A stretch of 64,000 nucleotides of DNA, taken from positions 2,565,001-2,629,000 of the forward strand of contig NZ_CP036281.1 in the NCBI RefSeq assembly GCF_007750395.1, written 5' to 3'. Every line of letters begins with the position of its first letter. Positions within the stretch are counted from its first letter, which is position 1. Below are positions 19,621 through 28,554 of the stretch, piece after piece. A program made the translations under genes and the position numbers. Source of the DNA: Polystyrenella longa (GTDB lineage Bacteria; Planctomycetota; Planctomycetia; Planctomycetales; Planctomycetaceae). The notes below the pieces were generated by a model, which had not been told where the DNA came from, did no database searches, and saw nothing but the letters and a program-made list of their open reading frames with translations.

Positions 19621-20154
19621 AATTTGTTTGCTGAACGTGTACGAACCAACAGGGCTGAGCGTCTCTGTTCAAGCTTCGTGTAGTTTTACTTTTCGATGCG
19701 AATTACGCAAGTCTGTACTACGGGCCATTTTCTATCTGACGTGATTTTATGGCTCCGTCCGACGCGAATTTTAAATCAACGATAGTCACTATCGGCAAAG
19801 ACAGGACCGATCTCCAGCGCGACAGGTTCGCGTTCCCTGCTTATTCTCGAAAAGAATGGCTCCATTTGGCCGGTTCAACAAATGGATATTGGCGAGAACC
19901 GAGGGATGCTCTCTCGTTGCAGCCCCTACCGCTGCAGGCGAATTCAGCGTTCGTTCCTCACTCGTGAAGAGGGAATATCAAGCGTAGCGAAAAGCTTTCT
20001 AAAGGGATAAGCCGGAGCCAAACTGGCACAACCCCTACAACCGGCTTTGAGAGACACGGTAAGTGGGGGGCGACGGTGAGAAATCGAAACATAATTCTTC
20101 TGGTCAACCTATGTTCCTGATGCCGGAACTCCGGATTTAAGGGCGGCTGAAGGA
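19621..20154. other. Spacer with a candidate structured leader
   Basis: 534 bp between tRNA-Pro and the histidine kinase gene. A small frame at 19749-19967 has no ribosome binding site or domain and is not called. At 20010-20048 AAGCCGG pairs with CCGGCTT, enclosing a second small hairpin GCCA-AAC-TGGC and an unpaired CCCCTAC that could pair with the GTGGGGG at about 20063-20070. I cannot match it to a known riboswitch. Confidence 0.3.
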
Positions 20155-22641
20155 ATGTCTGGATTTAGGTCCGAGACGAAATCGACCGCAGACTGGCTCC
20201 ATTTCTCATTCTTTACAGCCCCATCGCGAAAGCGAATTTTTTCCAAGTTCGAACATCACTCACATTATTGTAAGAGTGGTTGTCTACGACTGACGGGATT
20301 TGTCACCGTGTATTCTACTTTTCGAAACGCTTCCATTGCGACCAAAGTGCGGCTGCTCTTCTGGGCGGGCATTGGCATTCCATTTTTGACATTCGGAATA
20401 TCATTTTGCGTCAACGATGTGAAAATGATTCGTAAGTCTCAGGAACATCACATGCAGGCCTTGGGACAGACGATTTCGTCCCATTGTGTTTCGGTGGTGA
20501 ATGAAGATGACCGACAACGGGCCGTCGCCATCCTCGAGTCGCTCAAGAACGAATCGGAAGTCGATGCGGCCTGTATCTTTACTCCTGATAAAGAAGTATT
20601 CGCCACCTATCGTCGCCCAGGATACGAAGGCCCTATCGGACTGAAGCATGTCACATTCGACAGCTTTTATACCGATGAGGGGGCGTTAATCAGCTGCAGT
20701 TCGATCAGTTTTCCCGACGGAGCGATGTTACAACTTCGCGCGAACGACAGTGAATTGCAGGCACAGTTAAACAGAATAACCAGCATCATCATCGGTATCT
20801 TCTTACTGTGCATGATGATCTCCACCATCGTCGCCCGTGTTCTGCAAAATACGATCGTGCAGCCGATCGTGGATATGGCGAAAACGAGTCGAGAAATCTC
20901 CAGTTCCGGTGACTACTCGATGCGACTCAATTATGCCCGCGCTGACGAACTGGGGCAATTAAACCATGATTTCAATGAGATGCTGAAGCAAATCCAGCAC
21001 CGGGAAGAACACTTGGAAAGTTTGCATCAAAAACTGAAAATATCTCACGAGGCAACATTGGCCGCCAGTGAAGCCAAAAGTTATTTCCTGGCCAACATGA
21101 GCCACGAAATCAGAACGCCTTTGACAGGTATTCTAGGATTCAGTGATCTGCTGCTGAAACAGGGAGCAAGCTGCGACGAAGCCACACGGCAAGATTATTT
21201 GAAGTCAATCCATTCCAGCGGTTGCTACCTGTTGAATCTGATCAACGACATTCTCGATCTTTCCAAAATTGAAGCACAGCAGATGATCATCGAGAAAGAC
21301 GATTGCTCGCCGCATCAAATTATGGCCGAAGTGATTTCAATGTTGCGCGCGAGAGCACTCAAGAAAGGTATCTCGCTGGAGCTAGTCTGGGACAGTAAAG
21401 TTCCGGCAACCATTTTTACGGACGAAGGACGCTTCCGCCAATTGTTAACAAATGTCATCGGGAACGCAGTTAAATTCACCGAGTCCGGGGGCGTCACTGT
21501 ACTGGCAGAATATGTGATCCATGGTGGTCAGTCTGAGTTGATCGTCAATGTCATCGACACTGGGATCGGAATTGCCGCCGATAAGCTCGAAACAATTTTT
21601 GATCCGTTCGTTCAAGCAGACAACAGTGTGACACGTCGATTTGGAGGGACGGGCCTGGGCCTGGCGATTAGCCGGAAAATGGCACAAGCCCTCGATGGCG
21701 ATATCACCATCGAAAGCTCCTACGATGAGGGCAGTACATTTACGATTGCGATTTCGGCGGGAACGCCGGAGACAATCGAACTGCTGGAAGCGGCCCCTTC
21801 CGACGCGGTGTCTCATCTCCCCACCTCGCTGAATAATGCAACGGCTGCATTTAATCATGAGAAAGTCCTTCTGGCTGAAGATGGAGCGACTAACAGAAAG
21901 TTGATCGGACTCCTGCTGGAACAGGCAGGTTTGGAAGTCACCACGGCTGAGAATGGACAAGTTGCTGTCAGGTTGGCTCAAAAGCAAGACTATGACGTCA
22001 TCCTGATGGACATGCAGATGCCGGTGATGGATGGATATCGAGCCGCGACAGAACTGCGGAATCTTGGAATCCAAATTCCCATCATTGCGCTGACAGCTCA
22101 TGCCATGCAGGGTGACGAAGCAAAATGTCTCGAAGCGGGATGCAGCGGATATCTTACTAAACCCATCAATGAGCAACGACTGATTGAAACGATCAGTATG
22201 TTGATTCCGACTGCTGGACAGCCCGTTCCACAACAGAAGCCACCAACGTCACAAAATCAATCGAGCTCATCCCCCTGCTCTCCAGAATCTCCGACAGGAG
22301 CGGATCGAAAGCTCGAACCAATTACGTCGACCCTCCCCATCGAGCATGATGCGTTTCGCGAAATCGTCGAAGAGTTTGTTGATTATCTCAACGGACAACT
22401 AACTGAACTGAACGAAGCTTTCGGGGAAGAAGATTATCACCGAGTTGGCGAGCTGGCACACATGATTAAAGGCTCAGGGGGAACTGCCGGATTCGAGGTA
22501 TTAACAATCCCTGCCCGGGAACTCGATCTGGCAGCGGAAGTTCAGGATCTGGTTCGTATTCAAAAATCACTCGCAGAATTACAGGGACTGGTTGGGCGCA
22601 TTTCTGCCGGTCGTCGGCGGACAGAAACGCAGCAGTCTTAA
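20155..22641 (+). CDS. Hybrid sensor histidine kinase with REC and HPt domains
   Basis: Up to 828 residues. Two membrane segments ('VRLLFWAGIGIPFLTFGISF' and 'IIIGIFLLCMMISTIV') flank a ~130-residue extracytoplasmic sensor domain; then HAMP, a coiled coil, HisKA with phosphoacceptor His317 ('MSHEIRTPLTGI'), HATPase_c ('NAVKFTESGG', 'DTGIGI', 'GGTGLGLAIS'), a receiver domain (~569-690, Asp619 in 'VILMDMQMP') and a C-terminal HPt domain (His769 in 'LAHMIKGSGG'). This is a full internal phosphorelay. The first ~50 residues are atypical, so the true start may be GTG 20308. The response regulators encoded directly downstream are the likely partners. Confidence 0.9.
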   Translation: MSGFRSETKSTADWLHFSFFTAPSRKRIFSKFEHHSHYCKSGCLRLTGFVTVYSTFRNASIATKVRLLFWAGIGIPFLTFGISFCVNDVKMIRKSQEHHMQALGQTISSHCVSVVNEDDRQRAVAILESLKNESEVDAACIFTPDKEVFATYRRPGYEGPIGLKHVTFDSFYTDEGALISCSSISFPDGAMLQLRANDSELQAQLNRITSIIIGIFLLCMMISTIVARVLQNTIVQPIVDMAKTSREISSSGDYSMRLNYARADELGQLNHDFNEMLKQIQHREEHLESLHQKLKISHEATLAASEAKSYFLANMSHEIRTPLTGILGFSDLLLKQGASCDEATRQDYLKSIHSSGCYLLNLINDILDLSKIEAQQMIIEKDDCSPHQIMAEVISMLRARALKKGISLELVWDSKVPATIFTDEGRFRQLLTNVIGNAVKFTESGGVTVLAEYVIHGGQSELIVNVIDTGIGIAADKLETIFDPFVQADNSVTRRFGGTGLGLAISRKMAQALDGDITIESSYDEGSTFTIAISAGTPETIELLEAAPSDAVSHLPTSLNNATAAFNHEKVLLAEDGATNRKLIGLLLEQAGLEVTTAENGQVAVRLAQKQDYDVILMDMQMPVMDGYRAATELRNLGIQIPIIALTAHAMQGDEAKCLEAGCSGYLTKPINEQRLIETISMLIPTAGQPVPQQKPPTSQNQSSSSPCSPESPTGADRKLEPITSTLPIEHDAFREIVEEFVDYLNGQLTELNEAFGEEDYHRVGELAHMIKGSGGTAGFEVLTIPARELDLAAEVQDLVRIQKSLAELQGLVGRISAGRRRTETQQS

Positions 22642-22702
22642 AGAATTCACTTTAGCAATCCACGCAAATAGAGACGTCCCGTTGGACGGAAGAAATCGAA
22701 GA

Positions 22703-23884
22703 ATGACTCTTCTTAATACGAAATCTCAATCAAACCAGCGAAGCGATAAATCGGCGCAGACGATTTCGCCGGTCGTATCCGGATCCCCGGATCGATTCGA
22801 CTGGAAGATTATGATCGTTGACGACGTTCCAGTGAATATCAAAGTGGCGCGAGCTTATCTAGCGAACGCGGGTTACTCCAATTTCATCACGGTCACCGAT
22901 GCTGAAAACGTACAGTCAGTAATGGAGAAAGAATCTCCGGACTTATTGATCCTCGACATCATGATGCCGGAAATCAGTGGTCTCGATATTTTACGAGACA
23001 TCCGCTCCGATGAACGATTCGCATATATGCCCGTCTTGATTCTGACCAGTGCTGAAAGCAGAGATATCAAGCGCGAGGCCCTTGAACTTGGGACAACCGA
23101 CTTTCTTTCCAAACCTATCGATCCAGATGAGTTAATTCCTCGTGTCAGAAACTCGCTAAAGCTATTCGAATATCAGAACAACCTGGAACAGCAAGTCCGT
23201 GAACGGACTGCGGCGTTGGAGAAGTCGCGCATTGATATTATCGAATGTCTGGCGAGAGCCGCAGAGTATCGGGACAACGATACCGGTAGGCATGTTTTGC
23301 GTGTTTCAAAATACGCAGGCGCTATCGGACGTGAACTTGGTTTTAGCGATGTGGAAATCGCTGAACTCGAATTAGCGGCCAAGTTGCATGACATTGGGAA
23401 AATTGCGATTCCGGATGCAATCCTCCATAAGCCAGGTTCACTGACAGAGCAGGAATTTGAACTTATTCAGATGCATTGTGGAGCCGGAAAGAAGATCTTT
23501 GAATCGCTTTCCAGAACGGAAATGAATGGAGTTCTTCAGCATACGACTTCAGGTGCCGCTTTGATTCAAAACTGCGGATCGGATCTGCTGGATCTGGCCA
23601 GCACCATAGCCCTGACTCACCACGAGCGATGGGATGGAACCGGCTACCCTCTGGGATTGAGTGGAGATGATATTCCTATCGCGGGCAGAATCACCGCTGT
23701 TGCAGACGTTTATGACGCGCTCAGTTCGAAACGTGTTTATAAACCAGCATATCCACGAGAGAGATGTTTCCGAATCATGGAGGAAAGTCGGGGTTCTCAT
23801 TTTGATCCCGATGTTCTGGATGCTTTCTTTAACATTCGAGAAGAAATCATTCGCATTCAAATCGATTTTGCAGACGTGGATTAA
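22703..23884 (+). CDS. HD-GYP response regulator (c-di-GMP phosphodiesterase)
   Basis: 393 residues. Receiver domain at ~30-150 (Asp85 in 'LLILDIMMPE'), short coiled coil, then an HD-GYP domain: His229-Asp230 in 'AKLHDIGKIAIPD', 'HHERWDGTGYP' with GYP at 314-316. HD-GYP enzymes hydrolyse c-di-GMP to pGpG or GMP. ATG 22703 is chosen; the frame extends back into the end of the kinase gene but those codons lack a good start. It lies 61 bp after the kinase gene on the same strand and is very probably phosphorylated through the kinase HPt domain. Confidence 0.92.
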   Translation: MTLLNTKSQSNQRSDKSAQTISPVVSGSPDRFDWKIMIVDDVPVNIKVARAYLANAGYSNFITVTDAENVQSVMEKESPDLLILDIMMPEISGLDILRDIRSDERFAYMPVLILTSAESRDIKREALELGTTDFLSKPIDPDELIPRVRNSLKLFEYQNNLEQQVRERTAALEKSRIDIIECLARAAEYRDNDTGRHVLRVSKYAGAIGRELGFSDVEIAELELAAKLHDIGKIAIPDAILHKPGSLTEQEFELIQMHCGAGKKIFESLSRTEMNGVLQHTTSGAALIQNCGSDLLDLASTIALTHHERWDGTGYPLGLSGDDIPIAGRITAVADVYDALSSKRVYKPAYPRERCFRIMEESRGSHFDPDVLDAFFNIREEIIRIQIDFADVD

Positions 23885-23965
23885 AACAACACCTGGATCT
23901 CAACATCATTGTTCAATCAGTGCTCGTGTCCCATCTATTGAATTTGGGATAATTAAGGCAACAAT

Positions 23966-25381
23966 ATGTCTCCTACAGAATCAATAGCAACATCTCTGGA
24001 ATCGCCCATCGGCCAAAAGCCCGAGCGAAAGCGAATTCTCGTTGCGGAAGATCACTCCATTACGCTGAAAATTCTTGCCACTTGGCTCGATATTCATGGG
24101 TACGAGGTCCTGACTGCCAGCGACGGCCTGGAAGCCTGGGATATTATTCAGGAGAAGAAACCATCTATCGTCGTGACCGATATCAAAATGCCAAAGAAAA
24201 CGGGGCTTGATCTCTGCCGAGAGGTTCGCCGAATTCATGACCGGGATGAAGTCTTTCTGATGGTGGCGACGGCCAAAGATGGGCCACGTGATTTGGAAGA
24301 GGCAATGAATGCCGGTGCGGATGATTTTCTTACCAAACCGGTGGATGAACATGAACTTCTCGCGAGAATTCGACAGGCAGAATTGATTCTCAGTCGATTA
24401 CGTAGTCAAAAAGAATTGGCCGAGAGTGATCCTTTAACTGGGCTTATGAACCGTCGTGCGTTTGATGAACGTTGCGAACGGGAAATTGAGAATAGCCTCC
24501 GATTGAATTTACCACTGAGTTGTCTGCTGATCGATTTAGACTATTTCAAACAGGTTAACGATACGTTCGGCCACGGTACTGGCGACCAGGCACTGAAGTG
24601 GGTTGCCTTATTAATGCACGAATGCACGAGAAAGTACGACATTTTGTGTCGTTTCGGCGGTGATGAATTTTCGATCCTACTGCCTCGCGCGAAAGAGTTA
24701 CAGGCAGTTGAAATTGCCGAGCGGCTTCGAGAAACGATTATCAAAAAACCTCTAAAAGTCGGTAAGGAAAATATCCATTTAAACCTGACCGTTGGGGTAG
24801 CGCAGTGGGATCCAAGTCATACGCGTCCGTCAAATCTGATCGATGCTGCTGATAATGCATTGCTTGCCGCCAAAGCTTACGGGCGAAATTGCGTTGTACC
24901 GCTTTCCGCCCTGGCTCTCGATCCGAATGGGCATGTCAATCACTTTGCCTGTGAATCAGATATCGACGCTCACTCGTTTGAAGGAGATATCTACGCTGGC
25001 TGTCCCAATGTCTGTTTTATATTTGATAGCGAATTTCAATCACGCAAAAAGCTATCCTCTTTTACAGGTCAATTGATTGCTAATGTTCGCCCGGAAGTCA
25101 TCGAACGACGGCGTCACGATCGTATTCACGTGACCATGGGAGCCATGATCGTCGCCATTAGTTCCGAAAATCGGCCTTTGGGCAAACCGGTGTCGGTAAT
25201 AACTCAGGATATTTCGGACGGCGGGATCTGTGTAATTCACAATTCTCCACTCAAACCGGGCCAACGGATTAACGTTCTCCTGGAAACTCGTGACAACGAG
25301 CAAATCCGTGTATTGGGCGAGGTAATCCGTTGTAAAAGAATTGGCGGATATTACACGATTGGAATCGAATTCTCGGGTTAA
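23966..25381 (+). CDS. Response regulator with GGDEF and PilZ domains
   Basis: 471 residues. Receiver domain (residues ~22-140, Asp72 in 'VVTDIKMP'), GGDEF diguanylate cyclase domain (~150-300) with intact active site GGDEF at 231-235 and the product-inhibition I-site RxxD just before ('RKYDILCR'), then a ~75-residue spacer and a C-terminal PilZ domain (~378-470) with 'RRHDR' and 'DISDGGICV', the c-di-GMP-binding residues. It can therefore make, be inhibited by and sense c-di-GMP. Third gene of the kinase operon; opposite activity to the preceding HD-GYP protein. ATG with AAGG. Confidence 0.92.
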   Translation: MSPTESIATSLESPIGQKPERKRILVAEDHSITLKILATWLDIHGYEVLTASDGLEAWDIIQEKKPSIVVTDIKMPKKTGLDLCREVRRIHDRDEVFLMVATAKDGPRDLEEAMNAGADDFLTKPVDEHELLARIRQAELILSRLRSQKELAESDPLTGLMNRRAFDERCEREIENSLRLNLPLSCLLIDLDYFKQVNDTFGHGTGDQALKWVALLMHECTRKYDILCRFGGDEFSILLPRAKELQAVEIAERLRETIIKKPLKVGKENIHLNLTVGVAQWDPSHTRPSNLIDAADNALLAAKAYGRNCVVPLSALALDPNGHVNHFACESDIDAHSFEGDIYAGCPNVCFIFDSEFQSRKKLSSFTGQLIANVRPEVIERRRHDRIHVTMGAMIVAISSENRPLGKPVSVITQDISDGGICVIHNSPLKPGQRINVLLETRDNEQIRVLGEVIRCKRIGGYYTIGIEFSG

Positions 25382-25500
25382 ACTGAACGGTCACTCGGTC
25401 CTGAAAAAAACGCGTGCAGGGAGAGCATACCCCGGCCGGATTTGCTAAGATCAGCACAGTTCCGACACTTCTCCTCTCCCTTTCATAGCTGGATCCGGGC

Positions 25501-26805
25501 ATGGATGCTGTACTGAAGACAATTTCTGATCAGAACTTCTATCATCGATTTCCTTTCTTGAACTTGCTGCGAATTCCGCGCATGGCTCTCGATGGCCGGA
25601 AGCTGCTGCTGGCCATTCTGGCTCTGTTGCTGTTGCATTTCGGTCATCAGGTCATCGATCAGATATTTCCCCCCTCTGGCTCCAAAGCTCCTCTGCAGCA
25701 TCTTTCTCCATTCGAGAATGCGGGGCCTACTCCGGTATTTACGGGCACAGGCAGCTCTCTGCTGTTGCAGACGTCATGGTCGTCCTTCTATTTTCCCTGG
25801 ACCTCGGTTTATGAGCCGGTAGTCCAAATCGCCATGGCTGGAAACAGTTGGAACCGATTGGCTTATCTCTGGACGCACCTCATCTGGTCACTGGTGATCT
25901 GGAGTTTTCTGGGTCTTTCCGTCTGCAGACTCGCTGCCTTGGAATTTGTAACTGACACACGCGCTTCATTGAAGGACGCGGCACGATTTGGTTGCAGGAA
26001 TGGAAAATCCGTACTCGTTGCGGCTTTAATCAGCAGTCTGGCAGGTTTGGCGATCTGGTTAATCCTCAGCATTTTCGGATTGATTGATCTGTGGAGACCT
26101 TTCGGAAACGCCGATTCCCTGGTGACTTGGATCTGGTTCATTCCTCTGCTGATCTCGATCCCTTTAGCCCTGTTGCTAATCGGTTCGCTGGCAGGTTGGC
26201 CAATGGCTCTCGCAACGATCAGTGTTGAAGGATCGGATGGATTCGATGGATTCAGTCGCTCATTCAGTTATATCTTCAGTAAACCGCTGCGTTATGCCGT
26301 CTACTGGCTGGCTGTCATTATCATCACGGTGATTTCCGTTTGGTTCTTCGAACAGTTCGTCGTGCTGGTTGAATTGTTGGCTCAGAATAATATCCGTGGA
26401 GATGAACCCGGCATTGTGTATTTTAATGCGGAAGGGGTCAATCTGGAGCCACCGCGACCAGCCTTACAGTTCTGGGTAGAATCTCTTCGTTGGCTGGTAG
26501 AAGGCTTCCGGGTTTCGATGTTCTTCACTGCAGGGACCGTCATTTACTACCTGATGCGACAGGCGGATGACCGTATCTCTCTCGAAGAGGTCTACACCAG
26601 CCCGCCTGCTGACGGGGAATCCGACTTGCCGCTTTCCGGGATAGCAGCAACCTCTCACCCTCAACCAGGTCACGACGCCCCTGTCGTTCCCGCAGAGACG
26701 ACTACAGAGAAAGCCACTTCGGAACAGCCCAAACCACCGGAGAAGGAAAGTCAGGGAAACGAAGCATCTGAGAAAGACGATAAAGATCAGCTATCAGAAG
26801 GCTGA
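25501..26805 (+). CDS. Polytopic membrane protein of unknown function
   Basis: 434 residues that I do not recognise. About six hydrophobic segments: 'LLLAILALLLLHFG' near 35, then 'THLIWSLVIWSFLGLSV' (~122), 'VLVAALISSLAGLAIWLIL' (~170), 'TWIWFIPLLISIPLALLLIGSLAGW' (~205), 'YAVYWLAVIIITVISVWFF' (~265) and 'VSMFFTAGTVIYYLM' (~340). The last ~80 residues are a Pro/Glu/Lys-rich, probably disordered cytoplasmic tail. Starts 120 bp after the GGDEF-PilZ gene, so it may be the last gene of the signalling operon. No catalytic motif seen. Confidence 0.7.
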   Translation: MDAVLKTISDQNFYHRFPFLNLLRIPRMALDGRKLLLAILALLLLHFGHQVIDQIFPPSGSKAPLQHLSPFENAGPTPVFTGTGSSLLLQTSWSSFYFPWTSVYEPVVQIAMAGNSWNRLAYLWTHLIWSLVIWSFLGLSVCRLAALEFVTDTRASLKDAARFGCRNGKSVLVAALISSLAGLAIWLILSIFGLIDLWRPFGNADSLVTWIWFIPLLISIPLALLLIGSLAGWPMALATISVEGSDGFDGFSRSFSYIFSKPLRYAVYWLAVIIITVISVWFFEQFVVLVELLAQNNIRGDEPGIVYFNAEGVNLEPPRPALQFWVESLRWLVEGFRVSMFFTAGTVIYYLMRQADDRISLEEVYTSPPADGESDLPLSGIAATSHPQPGHDAPVVPAETTTEKATSEQPKPPEKESQGNEASEKDDKDQLSEG

Positions 26806-26904
26806 TTGACCTCCGGCGGAAATGACAAGCGAATTTAGTCGCTCGCATATTCGAATCACTCGCATACACGAAACAAGCGTGATCGCCGTCAGGCAAAGCC
26901 TAAT

Positions 26905-26945
26905 AAAAAACCACGGGAAGCATTTGCTTCCCGTGGTTTTGTTTA
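26905..26945. terminator. Bidirectional terminator between membrane-protein gene and fabH
   Basis: AAAACCACGGGAAGCA / TGCTTCCCGTGGTTTT perfect 16-bp stem, with A-run on one side and T-run on the other, serving two convergent genes. Confidence 0.85.
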
Positions 26946-26977
26946 TTTAGAGTCTGGCAGAATTCGTTGCAGTGATC

Positions 26978-28171
26978 TTACCAGCGGAACAAAGCTGTTC
27001 CCCAGGAAAGTCCGGCACCGAAGCCACTCAGTAGAACAGTGTCACCTGCTTTGAATAATCCCGCGCGTCGGGCTTCATCAAGTGCAATAGGAATGGAGCC
27101 ACCGGAAGTGTTTCCATACTTATGCATGTTCATGAAGACCTTCTCGTCAGGAATGCCGATGACATTCGTCGCTTTCGAGATGATCCGTGAGTTGGCCTGA
27201 TGAGCGATGAACAACTTAATGTCATCGGCGGTCAGCCCCTGTTTTTCAAGAACAAGGTTCACCGTACCCGTGAGTGCTTGAATCGCCCATTTGAAGACGG
27301 TGCGACCATCCATCAGCAGATACTGGCTCATCTCATCCAGATGATCTTGATCAATTCGGCAGGCGGAGCCACCAGCGGGAACATAGAGGGAATCTTTTCC
27401 ACCTCCATCGGAGCCCAGTTGGTAACAGCTGAGGCCTTGCTCTTTGCTACCTGGCTTCAGAACTACGGCACCCGCACCATCGCCAAACAGCGGAGCTGTT
27501 CGTTGATCGTTTGGATTGACTAGCACGCTGTTCGTGTCGGCTCCAAGAATCAGAGCACATTTACTATTCCCAGTGGCTATGTACTGTGACCCAGTAACGA
27601 GTGCATACATGAAACCGGAACAGGCGGCTGACAAGTCAACCGCGGGAGCGTCAATTCCCAAAGCATCCTGAACAAGGCAGGCGGTCGAGGGCGTAATATA
27701 ATCGGGAGTGAACGTACCGACCAGAATCAGGTCGACATCTTCGGCGGTTACACCTGCATCGGCCATAGCACGACGAGCGGCATGAATACACATGTCGGAC
27801 GTGGCTTCACCGGGCGCAACATAGCGGCGTTCTTTGATTCCGGATCGTTGTTCAATCCAACCCGGTTCAAAACCGCGTGATTCTTCGAGTTCTTCGTTTG
27901 TAACTATTCTAGACGGAACGTAAGAGCCAGTACCCGAAATCTGGACTCCCAGCAACTGATGCGTGCGTGGGCTCAGTTTGAATAACGGACGGTTCTCTAG
28001 TTGCGGTTCCGGTTTGGAAACAGGGGGATCGATACGGATTTTCGTCCGACGATCAGCCTGGTCAATGCGTTTGGGAGATTTAGTTTTAGTTGATACGGCG
28101 GCGGAGGGATAACCTGCGGAACTGGAGACAGAGTCCAGTTCACCCGCCCGAAAGTGGGGATAGCTGTGCAT
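26978..28171 (-). CDS. fabH: 3-oxoacyl-ACP synthase III with N-terminal extension
   Basis: Starts fatty-acid synthesis by condensing acetyl-CoA with malonyl-ACP. The catalytic triad is Cys184 ('DLSAACSGFMYAL'), His324 ('FIAHQANSRI') and Asn354 ('KYGNTSGGSIP'). The enzyme proper begins around residue 76 ('VQISGTGSYVPSR'). Residues 1-75 are a basic, proline-containing extension not found in E. coli FabH (397 versus ~317 residues). The extension is supported by the ribosome binding site AGGAT before ATG 28171 and by lack of a good internal start. Single gene; no fab operon neighbours. Confidence 0.93.
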   Translation of the reverse strand: MHSYPHFRAGELDSVSSSAGYPSAAVSTKTKSPKRIDQADRRTKIRIDPPVSKPEPQLENRPLFKLSPRTHQLLGVQISGTGSYVPSRIVTNEELEESRGFEPGWIEQRSGIKERRYVAPGEATSDMCIHAARRAMADAGVTAEDVDLILVGTFTPDYITPSTACLVQDALGIDAPAVDLSAACSGFMYALVTGSQYIATGNSKCALILGADTNSVLVNPNDQRTAPLFGDGAGAVVLKPGSKEQGLSCYQLGSDGGGKDSLYVPAGGSACRIDQDHLDEMSQYLLMDGRTVFKWAIQALTGTVNLVLEKQGLTADDIKLFIAHQANSRIISKATNVIGIPDEKVFMNMHKYGNTSGGSIPIALDEARRAGLFKAGDTVLLSGFGAGLSWGTALFRW

Positions 28172-28554
28172 ACACTACGATCCTGTAGAGTGGCAGCGTT
28201 TCTGCAGCTTAGCTACCCAGCCAAGCGGCCACAAATCCTTTGCGCACCTTAAAGAGTTTCTCTGTTTTAGTTATCGGAGTTTTGCCGAAAATTCCTTCTA
28301 GTAAAAAGCTTACAGCGCTAGAAGTATACCGGTAATTGGAGAAGTCAACCACCAGTTTGTTTGCGATTATTATACAAAATGGTGATTGCATGTCAAAACG
28401 AATACGGGTCCGGTAATTTGCGTAAACAGGGAAGAAGTCGAGAATTAAAGCAATTCATTCCCATATAGTTCAATACAGTAAGAACAAACCCACTCAAGAT
28501 GCTCTTCAGGCTCTACTCCTGAAGAATGCTACGATTCTTATTCGAACAGAGAAA
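28172..28554. other. Spacer upstream of fabH, nothing recognised
   Basis: 383 bp holding the fabH promoter region and the end of the next minus-strand gene. Only small frames without ribosome binding sites. Confidence 0.4.

Noticed and set aside
19749-19967. 72-residue frame in the spacer before the kinase gene
   Set aside because: Weak start, no domain; composition like surrounding non-coding DNA.
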